In this document: positions 50,622 through 58,949 of the stretch, piece after piece
Position numbering within the stretch: the stretch's first letter is position 1
Layout: each line of letters begins with the position of its first letter
DNA from: Coleofasciculus sp040219735
GTDB taxonomy: Bacteria > Cyanobacteriota > Cyanobacteriia > Cyanobacteriales > Coleofasciculaceae
Assembly (NCBI GenBank): GCA_040219735.1
Contig: JAVJRX010000165.1
Length of the DNA: 64,000 nucleotides
Reading direction: 5' to 3' (one strand)
Position numbers and translations under genes: made by a program
The notes under the pieces: generated by a model
Seen by the model: only the letters and a program-made list of their open reading frames with translations
Told to the model about the DNA's origin: nothing
The model's database searches: none

Positions 50622-51524
50622 ATGGTAACCTTTAGACAGAAACTTGTTGCTAAAATTTTGCATAGTTACCCTTTTTATAGGGGATGTGCAACGATCGCAG
50701 ACTCTTGGGCTCAAAAAATTGCAGGTGAGAGTGATGAAATAGTTTGGGCTAGATTACGAAACGGAAAGTATGTACGTGGCTCACTAGGCGATTTTAGCGG
50801 ACGTTGTGCATTTTACATGGGTGATAATAATGATCGGAAGATAAATTGGTTGTGTAAAAAACTTGTACGTCCTGGCGATATAGCTTTAGATATTGGAGCC
50901 AACCTAGGTATAGTGACATTTACGCTCGCATCTCTTGTGGGTGAAACTGGACACGTACATGCGTTTGAACCCAACCCACAAATGCAAGGTTTTATTGAAG
51001 AAGCAATAAAATACAATAACACCAAGAATATAAGTCTTCACCGCTGTGCTTTAGGTACGAAAGATACTACCCTGGAGTTAAAGATTCCTAGTGGTCATAG
51101 TGGATTAGCGTCATTAATTAGAAATTATGAACAAAATAATCCAACTAAGAGCAAGGTTCAGGTAAGGTCTCTAGCATCAATTTTACCTGAAATAGTAAGT
51201 AAAAAAATACGTTTTGTGAAAATTGATGTAGAGGGTTTTGAACTCCAAGTCTTGCAGGGAGGATACGAGGTATTTCAGAATAATCCTCCTGATATAATTC
51301 TGGTGGAACTTATTACTACTAGTTCTTCAGTTCACCAACATCCTACGATTGAAATGCTTCGAGAACTTGGATATGACTTTTTCAGCTTACCCAAAAACTT
51401 AATGTCTGTCCGACCAAAAGTTTTTAATCCAGAAAAATCAGAATATAAAGGAAGCGATTTATTAGCCGTATATAGAGGAAAAATGTTTAAGGAAGTTGCT
51501 GAATTGCTTGGTGCAACTGCTTAA
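50622..51524 (+). CDS. FkbM-family methyltransferase
   Basis: A 300-residue SAM-dependent methyltransferase of the FkbM type, usually acting on oxygen atoms of sugars or natural products. Seen: ALDIGANLGIVTFTLASLVG, HVHAFEPNPQMQGFIEEAI, LHRCALGTKDTTLEL and KIRFVKIDVEGFELQVLQGG. It interrupts the usual alpha-E to transglutaminase neighbourhood, and is richer in A and T than its neighbours, which hints at later arrival by transfer. GGAG lies just before its ATG. A role in the Anbu system is possible but unproven. Confidence 0.9.
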   Translation: MVTFRQKLVAKILHSYPFYRGCATIADSWAQKIAGESDEIVWARLRNGKYVRGSLGDFSGRCAFYMGDNNDRKINWLCKKLVRPGDIALDIGANLGIVTFTLASLVGETGHVHAFEPNPQMQGFIEEAIKYNNTKNISLHRCALGTKDTTLELKIPSGHSGLASLIRNYEQNNPTKSKVQVRSLASILPEIVSKKIRFVKIDVEGFELQVLQGGYEVFQNNPPDIILVELITTSSSVHQHPTIEMLRELGYDFFSLPKNLMSVRPKVFNPEKSEYKGSDLLAVYRGKMFKEVAELLGATA

Positions 51525-51689
51525 GTAAAGACGACAGGATTGTACAAATGATTTAGACACAATCTCTATTTTTTGTAAAAATCGACAAATTTTCGCTAAC
51601 GTAACTAACATAAGATAAAGGTTTGATTCCAATTTTAGGGAATTTAGAAATATAAATAATTGACACGAAACTATTAATTAATAATTAAG

Positions 51690-52601
51690 GTGCGTTACAA
51701 AATTTGCCACACCACAACCTATACGTATAATCAGCCCGTTATTCTAAAACCCCATATCTTGAGGTTAAGCCCCCGCTGTGACGGGACTCAGAAACTGCAT
51801 TCGTTTACACTAGACGTTGAACCCAAACCCGCAAGCATTTCCGAGATTATCGAACTAGATGGGAATGCGATCGCGAAGCTTTGGTTTAATACCAGCACCG
51901 AACAATTAACGATCAGTGCTACATCCGTTGTCGAAACCTGTCGCACCGATCCCGATAACATTCAACTGGAACCGTGGGCAACTCAGTTACCCATTGACTA
52001 CCCCGACTACTGGTCATCTCAGTTACAGCCTTATCAGCAATTTTATGATCCCCTCTTAGTGGACGCAATAAAGCAATTAGCGCAGGACATTTACCAGCAA
52101 GTCAAGGGTGATACCGTTAACTTTGTCAAAACACTCAATCAACATCTCTACAGTCATTGTAAACCCCAATATCGGGAAAAAGGGGCACCTTGGTCTCCCA
52201 GTAAAACGTGGCAATTAAAGCGCGGATCTTGTCGAGATTTAGCGGTGCTATTCATGGACGTTTGTCGGGTGATGGGATTAGGCGCACGGTTTGTCAGTGG
52301 GTATCAGGAAGGTAATCTAGAACGATCGCAACGATACCTTCATGCTTGGGTAGAGATTTACTTACCTGGTGCAGGGTGGCAAGGCTATGATCCCAATCAA
52401 GGCGTCGTTGTCACGGATCGCCATATTCCCCTCGTGGCTTGCGCTATACCCCGTTATGCTGCCCCGATTTCGGGTGCGATCGCGACGACTAAATCGGTGG
52501 GTGAAGGCGCTAGGAAAATTGAGTCTGATATGAAAATTAATTTGTCTATTTCCAGAGATGAATATAGCGGTTTTCAGTCCGATACAATACACCTCTCATA
52601 A
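51690..52601 (+). CDS. Transglutaminase-like cysteine peptidase domain protein
   Basis: A 303-residue protein with an N-terminal beta-rich region (MRYKICHTTTYTYNQPVILKPHILRLSPR) and a transglutaminase-like core: the catalytic cysteine in KRGSCRDLAVLFMDVCRVMGL, histidine in RYLHAWVEIYLPGAGWQGYDPNQG with the following Asp. Standard partner of ATP-grasp and alpha-E proteins. It starts at a GTG (51690) after AAGG. Its stop is one base from the stop of the convergent VKOR gene. Confidence 0.92.
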   Translation: MRYKICHTTTYTYNQPVILKPHILRLSPRCDGTQKLHSFTLDVEPKPASISEIIELDGNAIAKLWFNTSTEQLTISATSVVETCRTDPDNIQLEPWATQLPIDYPDYWSSQLQPYQQFYDPLLVDAIKQLAQDIYQQVKGDTVNFVKTLNQHLYSHCKPQYREKGAPWSPSKTWQLKRGSCRDLAVLFMDVCRVMGLGARFVSGYQEGNLERSQRYLHAWVEIYLPGAGWQGYDPNQGVVVTDRHIPLVACAIPRYAAPISGAIATTKSVGEGARKIESDMKINLSISRDEYSGFQSDTIHLS

Positions 52602-52602
52602 G

Positions 52603-53496
52603 TCAATAAGGAAACTCATACTTAAACGCCTCTGAACCCTGATAGCCAGAAATATCTGCCAATCGTTCTAACGGTTGCACCCCTGGATAAAACTGTCCCT
52701 GAATTTCCCAGGTGGGAACTCCTTGAATATTAGCAGCTTGACAGCGTTCGGGTTGGGCATTTTTGCCACGAGGATTACATTCAATGTAATCAATTTGATT
52801 AAATGCGGCTTGACCAAAAAGTTGTTTTTGTTCGTGACAATGAGGGCAAGTAAATGCACCATACATCTTTGCCCCTACTGTGTTCAGATGACCTGCTAAG
52901 GCGAGTTCAGCCGCACCGGAGATATGGGTAATGGGTGGACCCGATTCTCCTGTAGTAGCGCTAGCGCTAGGAACATCAGTATAGACTCCCAGTATCCCAG
53001 TAAACGTGACCAAACCAACCGCCAATCCTGTCAGCGTGACTTGTCCAATATCTTGCCAATCATGACCGATGGTAGTCCACAGAAATAGGGTGAAGGACAA
53101 CAGCGCCGAGGCGATGCAGTAGGGACAAACTCCCTTGACAATAAACAGCATCACGTACATCAGATAGCTGCTACTCACCAGCATACAGGTGGTAATTGCC
53201 AGCATAACCAGCCAACTGGATTGCACCCACTCGGATGACAAAGATTTAATAGCTAAGGGTGCTAGGGAAACCCCTAACAAAGTGGTATAGGCAAGAAATC
53301 CCCATAGGGGTAGAGGGAGTCCAAAAAGCTGGGCATAAGGACTTTCTAGCACCGCTTGACAGCCATGAGTGGGACAAATTTCCGCCACTTTTCCCAACCA
53401 TTCAACCACTGTGAGGAATGCCGTTTCCAGCATTCCCAAAACGGCGAGCGCACCAATCCAATATCGATTTGTCTTATGTACTTTGTCATTCGTCAT
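52603..53496 (-). CDS. VKOR-thioredoxin fusion (disulphide-forming enzyme)
   Basis: A 297-residue vitamin K epoxide reductase homologue fused to a thioredoxin-like domain, as is usual in cyanobacteria. Four transmembrane helices (about 12-32, 59-80, 90-112, 122-140, plus one at 148-168), loop cysteines in ICPTHGCQAVL, the quinone-side CPYC (VKGVCPYCIAS), and the periplasmic or lumenal thioredoxin motif CPHC (FTCPHCHEQKQLF). It catalyses disulphide formation in exported proteins using quinone. The start codon and MTNDK lie in a TCATTCG tandem repeat. Confidence 0.93.
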   Translation of the reverse strand: MTNDKVHKTNRYWIGALAVLGMLETAFLTVVEWLGKVAEICPTHGCQAVLESPYAQLFGLPLPLWGFLAYTTLLGVSLAPLAIKSLSSEWVQSSWLVMLAITTCMLVSSSYLMYVMLFIVKGVCPYCIASALLSFTLFLWTTIGHDWQDIGQVTLTGLAVGLVTFTGILGVYTDVPSASATTGESGPPITHISGAAELALAGHLNTVGAKMYGAFTCPHCHEQKQLFGQAAFNQIDYIECNPRGKNAQPERCQAANIQGVPTWEIQGQFYPGVQPLERLADISGYQGSEAFKYEFPY

Positions 53497-53543
53497 GCGT
53501 CATTCGTCCTTGGAAGAGGAACAGGGAACGGGGAATAGGGAAT

Positions 53544-54314
53544 TCAATCAATCAGAATATCTTCTTGCTGATTATCCTCTACTGGATGCTGCCATTCAAT
53601 ATTCGGCATAGATTCAAAGGCACGCCGTAACGAGTCCTCCCATAACTTGCGAATTTTTGCCAAATAGGGATCACCTAGACGCAGTTTCAGTTTCTGGCGA
53701 GCCATAAAGGTGCCAGCTTCATACATAACCAAGTTAATCGGTGGTCCGACTGAAATATTTGATTTCATGGTTGAATCAATAGAAAGCAGAGCACACTTAG
53801 CAACAGCTTCTAGTGGCATATCATAAGTAAGAGTTCGGTCAAGGATGGGTTTGCCATACTTGGTTTCACCAATTTGCAAAAACGGCGTTTCCAGCGTGGC
53901 TTGAATAAAATTACCTTGAGTGTAAATCAGATAGAGTTGAGGTTGTTCGCCGCGAATTTGACCCCCGACTAATAAGCTACAGTTAAAATCAATGCGATCG
54001 CGTTCTAGCCAAGGGCGGTCTTGATCTTGAATTTGCCGCAGTTTGCTGCCAACGTAACGAGTCACCTCATACATATTCGGGAGGGAGTGGATATTCAGTT
54101 CTTCCTGACTCTGTAGATCCCGATGCAACCGATTGATTACTCCTTGAGTAATCGAAAGGTTTCCCGATGTACATATAATAATCGCTCGTTCTCCTGGCAG
54201 GGAAAAATCAAAAAGCTTATTGTAAGTAGAAATATAGTCTACCCCGGCATTGGTGCGAGAGTCCGCCGCTAAGACTATACCAAAACGGTTAATAATGCCC
54301 AGACAGTAAGTCAT
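53544..54314 (-). CDS. Anbu-type proteasome-like peptidase
   Basis: A 256-residue Ntn-hydrolase of the Anbu family (ancestral beta subunit). After removal of Met1 the protein begins TYCLGIINRFGIVLAADSRTNAGVDYI, giving the catalytic Thr. SDR-like segment AADSRTNAG, RAIIICTSGNLSITQ and LLVGGQIRGEQPQLYLIYTQGN are family features. Anbu genes are regularly found with ATP-grasp, alpha-E and transglutaminase-like genes, all present 2-6 kb away here but on the other strand. I prefer ATG 54314 over a TTG at 54320, since it puts Thr at position 2. Confidence 0.92.
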   Translation of the reverse strand: MTYCLGIINRFGIVLAADSRTNAGVDYISTYNKLFDFSLPGERAIIICTSGNLSITQGVINRLHRDLQSQEELNIHSLPNMYEVTRYVGSKLRQIQDQDRPWLERDRIDFNCSLLVGGQIRGEQPQLYLIYTQGNFIQATLETPFLQIGETKYGKPILDRTLTYDMPLEAVAKCALLSIDSTMKSNISVGPPINLVMYEAGTFMARQKLKLRLGDPYLAKIRKLWEDSLRRAFESMPNIEWQHPVEDNQQEDILID

Positions 54315-54320
54315 CGTCAA

Positions 54321-54597
54321 ATTAAGTCCTCTTGAATTCGACTGGGAACCTGATGCAAAAACCCGGATTTACTCCCATTAGCCAATTGATGGCATGGCGT
54401 AGACTGATGTTGCCTGGACTGGATGGGTGAATCGTCCCTTTGGTAACGTTTTATACTACTCCTACGCATCTTCATTGGTATATGGATAAATTCTCTAATT
54501 CCAGCGTAATCCTCCTGAGGGACTTCTGGAACAAAAAAATCTCCCCCATCTCCCCATTTCCCTTGTCTTTTCCACCCTTGAAGCCTCTGCACTCCCA
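54321..54597. other. Spacer, no gene supported
   Basis: About 280 bp between Anbu and DUF4230 genes. An open frame crosses it (54317-54652) but has no family character and overlaps both neighbours. Confidence 0.5.
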
Positions 54598-55350
54598 TTA
54601 AGGGGCTATCCCAGAATGAGCAGGCTGAGAGGCTAACGCCGCCGACTGACAAGTTCCAGGTATCGGGGATTGAGTGTTCACCTGCACCTGTTTATACCCT
54701 GCTGTTGTTAACAACTGACCTACGACGAGTTCGGCGCGTTCGTTGGCTTTTTCTAATACCCCTTGCTCACAAGCATTGAAGACAATTTTTTTCAAGGTTT
54801 CTTGTTGCGCCAACATCTGCAACTGGGGCGCCGTATCGGGTCCTAATCCCAAGAAGCCGCGATCGTAGTCATACACCTGAGACCGATTCACGTCAATTTT
54901 GCTATCTAAAATTTTGGGGGGTGGGAGTTGAAGTTGGAGCGTATCATTGACAATTTGCACATTTTCTGGTTTTAATTCTGCCAAATCGACACCAGCCCGC
55001 ACCTCACCATAAGCAATATAAAGGAGTGTTGTTTCCGCGATCGCATAACCTGCCAAAGTCCGAGCTTGACGGCTAGGAACTACCGCCTCCATCGTAAAAA
55101 CAGCCGTGGTCAAATCGCTAACCTCCCGCACCTGCTGGACAATCAAAGAGCGCACGTCAACTTCGGGTGCGGGTTGAGGGGCGTTAAACAGGGTAGTCAC
55201 TTGCCCCAAAAAACGAGACCCAGTTCGCCATAACCCAATGCCAAAAATCAGGGCGACAACCACCGTAGCGCCTGTGGTCATCATCATCAGGTTTCTCAGT
55301 ATCCCAAACGTATTGGGACTGAGCTGATATTTGTCAAACGGATTATTCAT
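54598..55350 (-). CDS. DUF4230 family membrane-anchored protein
   Basis: A 250-residue protein of the DUF4230 family, function unknown. One N-terminal helix (about 20-42: MMMTTGATVVVALIFGIGLW). The domain shows VREVSDLTTAVFTMEAVVPSRQ, LLYIAYGEVRAGVDLAELKPENVQI, LQLPPPKILDSKIDVNRSQVYDYDRGFLG and KKIVFNACEQGVLEKANERAE. Probably faces the periplasm. It is on the same strand as Anbu, 280 bp upstream. Confidence 0.87.
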   Translation of the reverse strand: MNNPFDKYQLSPNTFGILRNLMMMTTGATVVVALIFGIGLWRTGSRFLGQVTTLFNAPQPAPEVDVRSLIVQQVREVSDLTTAVFTMEAVVPSRQARTLAGYAIAETTLLYIAYGEVRAGVDLAELKPENVQIVNDTLQLQLPPPKILDSKIDVNRSQVYDYDRGFLGLGPDTAPQLQMLAQQETLKKIVFNACEQGVLEKANERAELVVGQLLTTAGYKQVQVNTQSPIPGTCQSAALASQPAHSGIAP

Positions 55351-55389
55351 CGTAAATTGGGGTTGGTAAGGGGGCGAATGGAAACCCCT

Positions 55390-56177
55390 GTCATTTATGT
55401 ATGGGGAGAAAGCAAGCCCTCTTACATAAACAGCAGTCCGACAGGACTTCCTCTTTTAAAGAATGTATCGGCTCCATTTCCCGTGTACACGACTGCAATT
55501 TAAGGTCAAAACCCTTATCGCCTTGGATTTACTTGCTCCGGTGACATCTTGCATTTGTATGCCAGCTTGGGCAATTACAAGCTCAAAGTTTTCAACCTGT
55601 ACGCATAAGGGTTAGTTTTTGGGGTATGGTTGCCCCTAACTCCCATTGCTGGGGTGACGTTAGCCTCGCCAATGTTAACGGTCGGTACTTTCCAAGTGGC
55701 ACTGGCTTAACCCTTGTACACCTGTTTAACCACTCGGTTCTAGAGCATGGGACTGGCGCAAGCATCCCAAGGTAGGAACTTTAACGCTTGCCGTTAACGT
55801 AGACCTCGTAGGTCTTAGGCTGGTCAGGTACGGGCTAAATTCCAAGCCCCCGGCTTATAGCCGTGGGGTTCCTGACGGCATTACTCCTTCAACCGGGCTG
55901 TCTGGGTGGCTCTAACTATAAGATTAGCGCTTTGCCAGAAGCCGGACTTTTTGATTAAATGTATCTGAGCGTACAAAAAATTCAGTCAAATCTCTCCTCT
56001 ACTCCTCTATAACACTAATGCAGCAATCCACTCATCGACTCAAATTCCTCAAAAAGGTAACATAAACTAGAACTTGTGTACACGGGAAGGACGGATACCA
56101 ATATAGCTTCTCAAGGTAAGTCCTGTCGCAGTGCTATTTATGTAAGGGGGCTTGCTTCCTCCCCATACATAAATGAC
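55390..56177. mobile_element. 788-bp element with about 100-bp inverted ends and no ORF
   Basis: Left end (55390-55490) begins GTCATTTATGTATGGGGAG and ends TTCCCGTGTACAC. The right end (56076-56177) is its imperfect reverse complement, sharing also GACAGGACTT and GCAAGCCC. The core (55491-56075) has no protein gene but many complementary segments. It looks like a non-autonomous mobile element carrying a structured RNA, or a palindromic element split by insertion of one. Confidence 0.75.
55507..55880 (+). ncRNA. Candidate large structured RNA (HEARO/omega-RNA-like)
   Basis: Complementary segments seen: AACCCTTAT (55510-55518) with ATAAGGGTT (55605-55613); AGCTTG (55564-55569) with CAAGCT (55578-55583); GTTAACGG (55674-55681) with CCGTTAAC (55791-55798); AGACCT-CGT-AGGTCT (55801-55815); GTCAGG (55823-55828) with CCTGAC (55870-55875) enclosing a GGCTTATAGCC hairpin. 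The size and multi-helix layout recall the ORF-less RNAs of IscB-type elements (HEARO). Family identity is from general resemblance only; the strand is inferred. Confidence 0.45.
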
Positions 56178-56294
56178 ACACTCCTACAATTGAATCAGGG
56201 CGGTTCTTGTTAAGCCGTTATTGGCTCTTCAGCTAGCGCTAGTGCCTAAAACCGCCCCGACAATTGATTTCTTTAGCCAGACAAGGTGTCACCC

Positions 56295-57320
56295 ATGGGT
56301 TTCAAATTCGTCAAACCAGTTCAACGATTCCTGCTGAGTACAGCGTTACTTTCTTTGGGACTCTGGAGTTCCCCGGTATACGCTCAAGTCTCTGATGCTC
56401 AAGTTTCAGCGCTTGTGGAAGCCTTGCGACTAGCCGCACCGCAAACGGGGAGGGCAGATGATGGACTCTATAGTGACTGGCAAATTAAACCGGGTAACAT
56501 TCCCCGATGGTCAAAGCAATGTACTGGACGGGAACTTTCACCTGCCGATTTTGAAGCCTCTCCCGTAACGGCGCGGGCTATTTTGGTTTGCGTGATGCGG
56601 GATGTGTTGAACGAACAGTATCGCGCCAGTAATAATAATGAGTCCGTGGCAATACAACGAACAGCCGCTTGGTGGATGACTGGGGATGGGAGTCAATATA
56701 ATAGCGTTCCTCGAAACTCTTACACCTACACTTACATTCAGAATGTTCTGAAAAATTACCAACAGCAACGCCGCAATCCCCAGGCGCAAAACCCAGCGAC
56801 TCCCGCCCAACCCACCACTACTCCCTCTGCAACAAAACCAGCATCGTCTTCGCAACGGACGGAAAATCAATCGTCAGCCGCCTCTCAACCTCAAGCCGCC
56901 GCCCCTTCCTCAGCTAATAACGCGATTTCTGATACTAAAGTCGCCGCTTTAGTGGAAGCACTACGACGGGCAGCACCGCAAACGGGAATAGAAAATGATG
57001 GACTTTACAGTGATTGGCAAATTAAACCAGAAAATATTCCCCGTTGGTCTAATCAATGTATTGGAGAGGAACTAACACCCGCCGATTTTGAAGCCTCTCC
57101 CGTAACGGCTCGTACTATTTTAGTTTGCGTGATGGGAGATGTGCTTAATGAACAGTATGAGGCGAGTGATAATAATGAGACAGTGGCGGTACAGCGGGCT
57201 GCGGCTTGGTGGATGACAGGTGATCCCCAGCAATATAATCAGGGTTCAACGGCGGCTTATACTCAACGAGTTTTAAATTTTTATCGGCAATCTTTATTGA
57301 ATTCATTCCCACATTTGTAA
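56295..57320 (+). CDS. Secreted protein with two tandem repeats of an unknown domain
   Basis: A 341-residue exported protein. Signal peptide MGFKFVKPVQRFLLSTALLS... cleaved near VYA|Q. Two copies of a roughly 120-residue domain (about 32-150 and 213-335) share ALVEALRxAAPQTG, DGLYSDWQIKP, NIPRWS, CxGxEL(S/T)PADFEASPVTAR and AAWWMTGD. Each has a pair of cysteines (QC...VCVM) likely forming a disulphide. A Pro/Ala/Thr/Ser linker joins them. No function is known to me. ATG 56295 follows AAGGTG at 8 bases; a GTG at 56286 adds three residues. Confidence 0.82.
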   Translation: MGFKFVKPVQRFLLSTALLSLGLWSSPVYAQVSDAQVSALVEALRLAAPQTGRADDGLYSDWQIKPGNIPRWSKQCTGRELSPADFEASPVTARAILVCVMRDVLNEQYRASNNNESVAIQRTAAWWMTGDGSQYNSVPRNSYTYTYIQNVLKNYQQQRRNPQAQNPATPAQPTTTPSATKPASSSQRTENQSSAASQPQAAAPSSANNAISDTKVAALVEALRRAAPQTGIENDGLYSDWQIKPENIPRWSNQCIGEELTPADFEASPVTARTILVCVMGDVLNEQYEASDNNETVAVQRAAAWWMTGDPQQYNQGSTAAYTQRVLNFYRQSLLNSFPHL

Positions 57321-57775
57321 GGAATAGGCATAGCGACTAAGATGGTCGCACGACTAGAGCGATCGCGTGTGAGATGATGAGCGTGGGAGAACAGGGAAAT
57401 CCGGGAAAAACACCCCATTGTTCAGAAACTCTCTTTATTTTTAGTCCGCACTCGCTGATATACCTGTTCCATTGTCTCGATAAACGAACTATCCTTGTGC
57501 CAAAAAGCAGGAAAATCGCCGACTTTTTTAATCAAAATGGCGGTAATTTTGGCAGTTGAATCCAACTCACTGGTTGATGGTAATCGTTTCTCTCCCAACC
57601 AAAATTCCTTCTGACCGACCCGGAATTTTGACAGAGTGTTGAAAGCCTTATTCTACAGTTAATCCAGGTTGTATGAGCCTTTGGGCAATTGTGGTGAGAA
57701 ATCCGGGTTTTTACCTTGTCTTTATATCATACAATTAAGCTGCTACGCAGCTTATCAGTTCTCCGAAAAAATCAC
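57321..57775. other. Intergenic region, nothing recognised
   Basis: About 450 bp. An open frame at 57374-57559 has no family features. AAATCCGGG occurs twice (57398 and 57699). No terminator with a T-run seen. Confidence 0.4.
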
Positions 57776-58291
57776 ATGATAAAAAAAATATTGATGATGA
57801 CGATGTTCGCATTGACACCTTTGACAGCAGGTGATTCTCCAAAACTCCATTCTCATCCCGAATCACCCAGTTATATGTCCCAAGGAAGTGTTAATGCTCG
57901 AAGTTGCCACAGCAACACTTACTGGACAGATGATACGTCCAAAGTTGAGAAAGCAACAGAAGACTACCAAAACGCATCACTCAGTTACGCCTATCTCGTG
58001 AATAAAGGAGATGAGTTAAATCTCACTCCGTCTCAGTTAAACGCTTCAATCACAATGGCCAGAGCCAGAAAAGAAGAAGCGGAATTAGCTTTTATCAGAA
58101 GTATTGATTCAGCGATCGCTACTTTAAATCAGTTCCCGGCTGATTGCTACCCTCACGTAACTGTTACGATGACCGTTTTTGCCAACGGTTTTGACGACAG
58201 CGACGGACTCGTTGCGGGCGAAATACTTATATCGATTCCCGACAGCATTGAAATGCTTGAGCAGCATCGAAGGATGATCTTGAATCCGTAA
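57776..58291 (+). CDS. Secreted hypothetical protein
   Basis: A 171-residue protein with a short signal peptide (MIKKILMMTMFALTPLTAG). The central part is helical and charged (VEKATEDYQNASLSYAYLV, SQLNASITMARARKEEAELAFIRSIDSAIATL), the rest beta-rich. Two cysteines (CHSN, DCYPH). No family recognised. The ATG at 57776 fits the signal peptide; upstream in-frame sequence has no protein character. A perfect hairpin follows the stop codon. Confidence 0.6.
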   Translation: MIKKILMMTMFALTPLTAGDSPKLHSHPESPSYMSQGSVNARSCHSNTYWTDDTSKVEKATEDYQNASLSYAYLVNKGDELNLTPSQLNASITMARARKEEAELAFIRSIDSAIATLNQFPADCYPHVTVTMTVFANGFDDSDGLVAGEILISIPDSIEMLEQHRRMILNP

Positions 58292-58315
58292 GTGTTGACT
58301 TTTGTAAGTCAACAC
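58292..58315. terminator. Perfect 10-bp hairpin after the stop codon
   Basis: GTGTTGACTT-TTGT-AAGTCAACAC directly after the TAA of the 57776-58291 gene. No long T-run follows, so termination is only likely, not certain. Confidence 0.45.
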
Positions 58316-58550
58316 CTCGACTACAAAACAAGACATTCGTAGACAAAAAAAATAAATCGGCTGGCGGTTTGTTGCAACAGAGAATGAAAAATTCTGTTAC
58401 AGCGTATTGCAAGTTCGTGAGGTACAGTATTTTTCTCCTGATCAATTAGTATCACTATAAGGATACAAAGAACCTGTTTCAATTTGACAAATCAGAAGTC
58501 ACCTGAGTTCGATGTTTGAAGAGCAAGCTAGAACAAAATCCCCAAGGGTA

Positions 58551-58817
58551 TTATTTTGAATTTCGTTTCGACTTGGGCGGTGTTCGGTGTGCGCCGAAGT
58601 ATTTTTCACTGCGGTAGCGAAGCCACACTCGCAATACTTGGGGAATCTGTTCTTTTTGTTCTTTGGTCAGGGTATTATAAAGAGCTAAGGCGCGATCGCG
58701 TTCTCGGCGACAGGCAGCATTATTGTGAGCATCCCAGTAGCTACGGGCAACCCGAATCCGCCGACAGACTTCCTTGATCAGTGCTTTTCCCGTCAGGGGT
58801 TGTTTCTGTTTTGCCAT
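58551..58817 (-). CDS. Small basic hypothetical protein
   Basis: An 88-residue, strongly basic, helical protein (KALIKEVCRRIRVARSYWDA, CRRERDRALALYNTLTKEQKEQIPQVLRVWLRYRSEKYFGAHR) with a Lys/Arg-rich tail. Its pattern looks like a conserved cyanobacterial protein, but I cannot name it. Nucleic-acid binding is possible from charge alone. It is divergent from the LRR gene. Confidence 0.65.
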   Translation of the reverse strand: MAKQKQPLTGKALIKEVCRRIRVARSYWDAHNNAACRRERDRALALYNTLTKEQKEQIPQVLRVWLRYRSEKYFGAHRTPPKSKRNSK

Positions 58818-58949
58818 ACTTTAATCAGAATGCACTACTCTCAATCCTAACCTTTAGGATGAAAGCGTTTGCCCTTACTTGGGGGGCTGAATACCATGAC
58901 ATCCCCGAAAAGCTCTGTCAAAATAGAGCTATTCAGCATAGGGGATGGT

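Noticed and set aside
54317..54652. 111-codon minus-strand frame between Anbu and DUF4230
   Set aside because: Overlaps both neighbours and has no family character.
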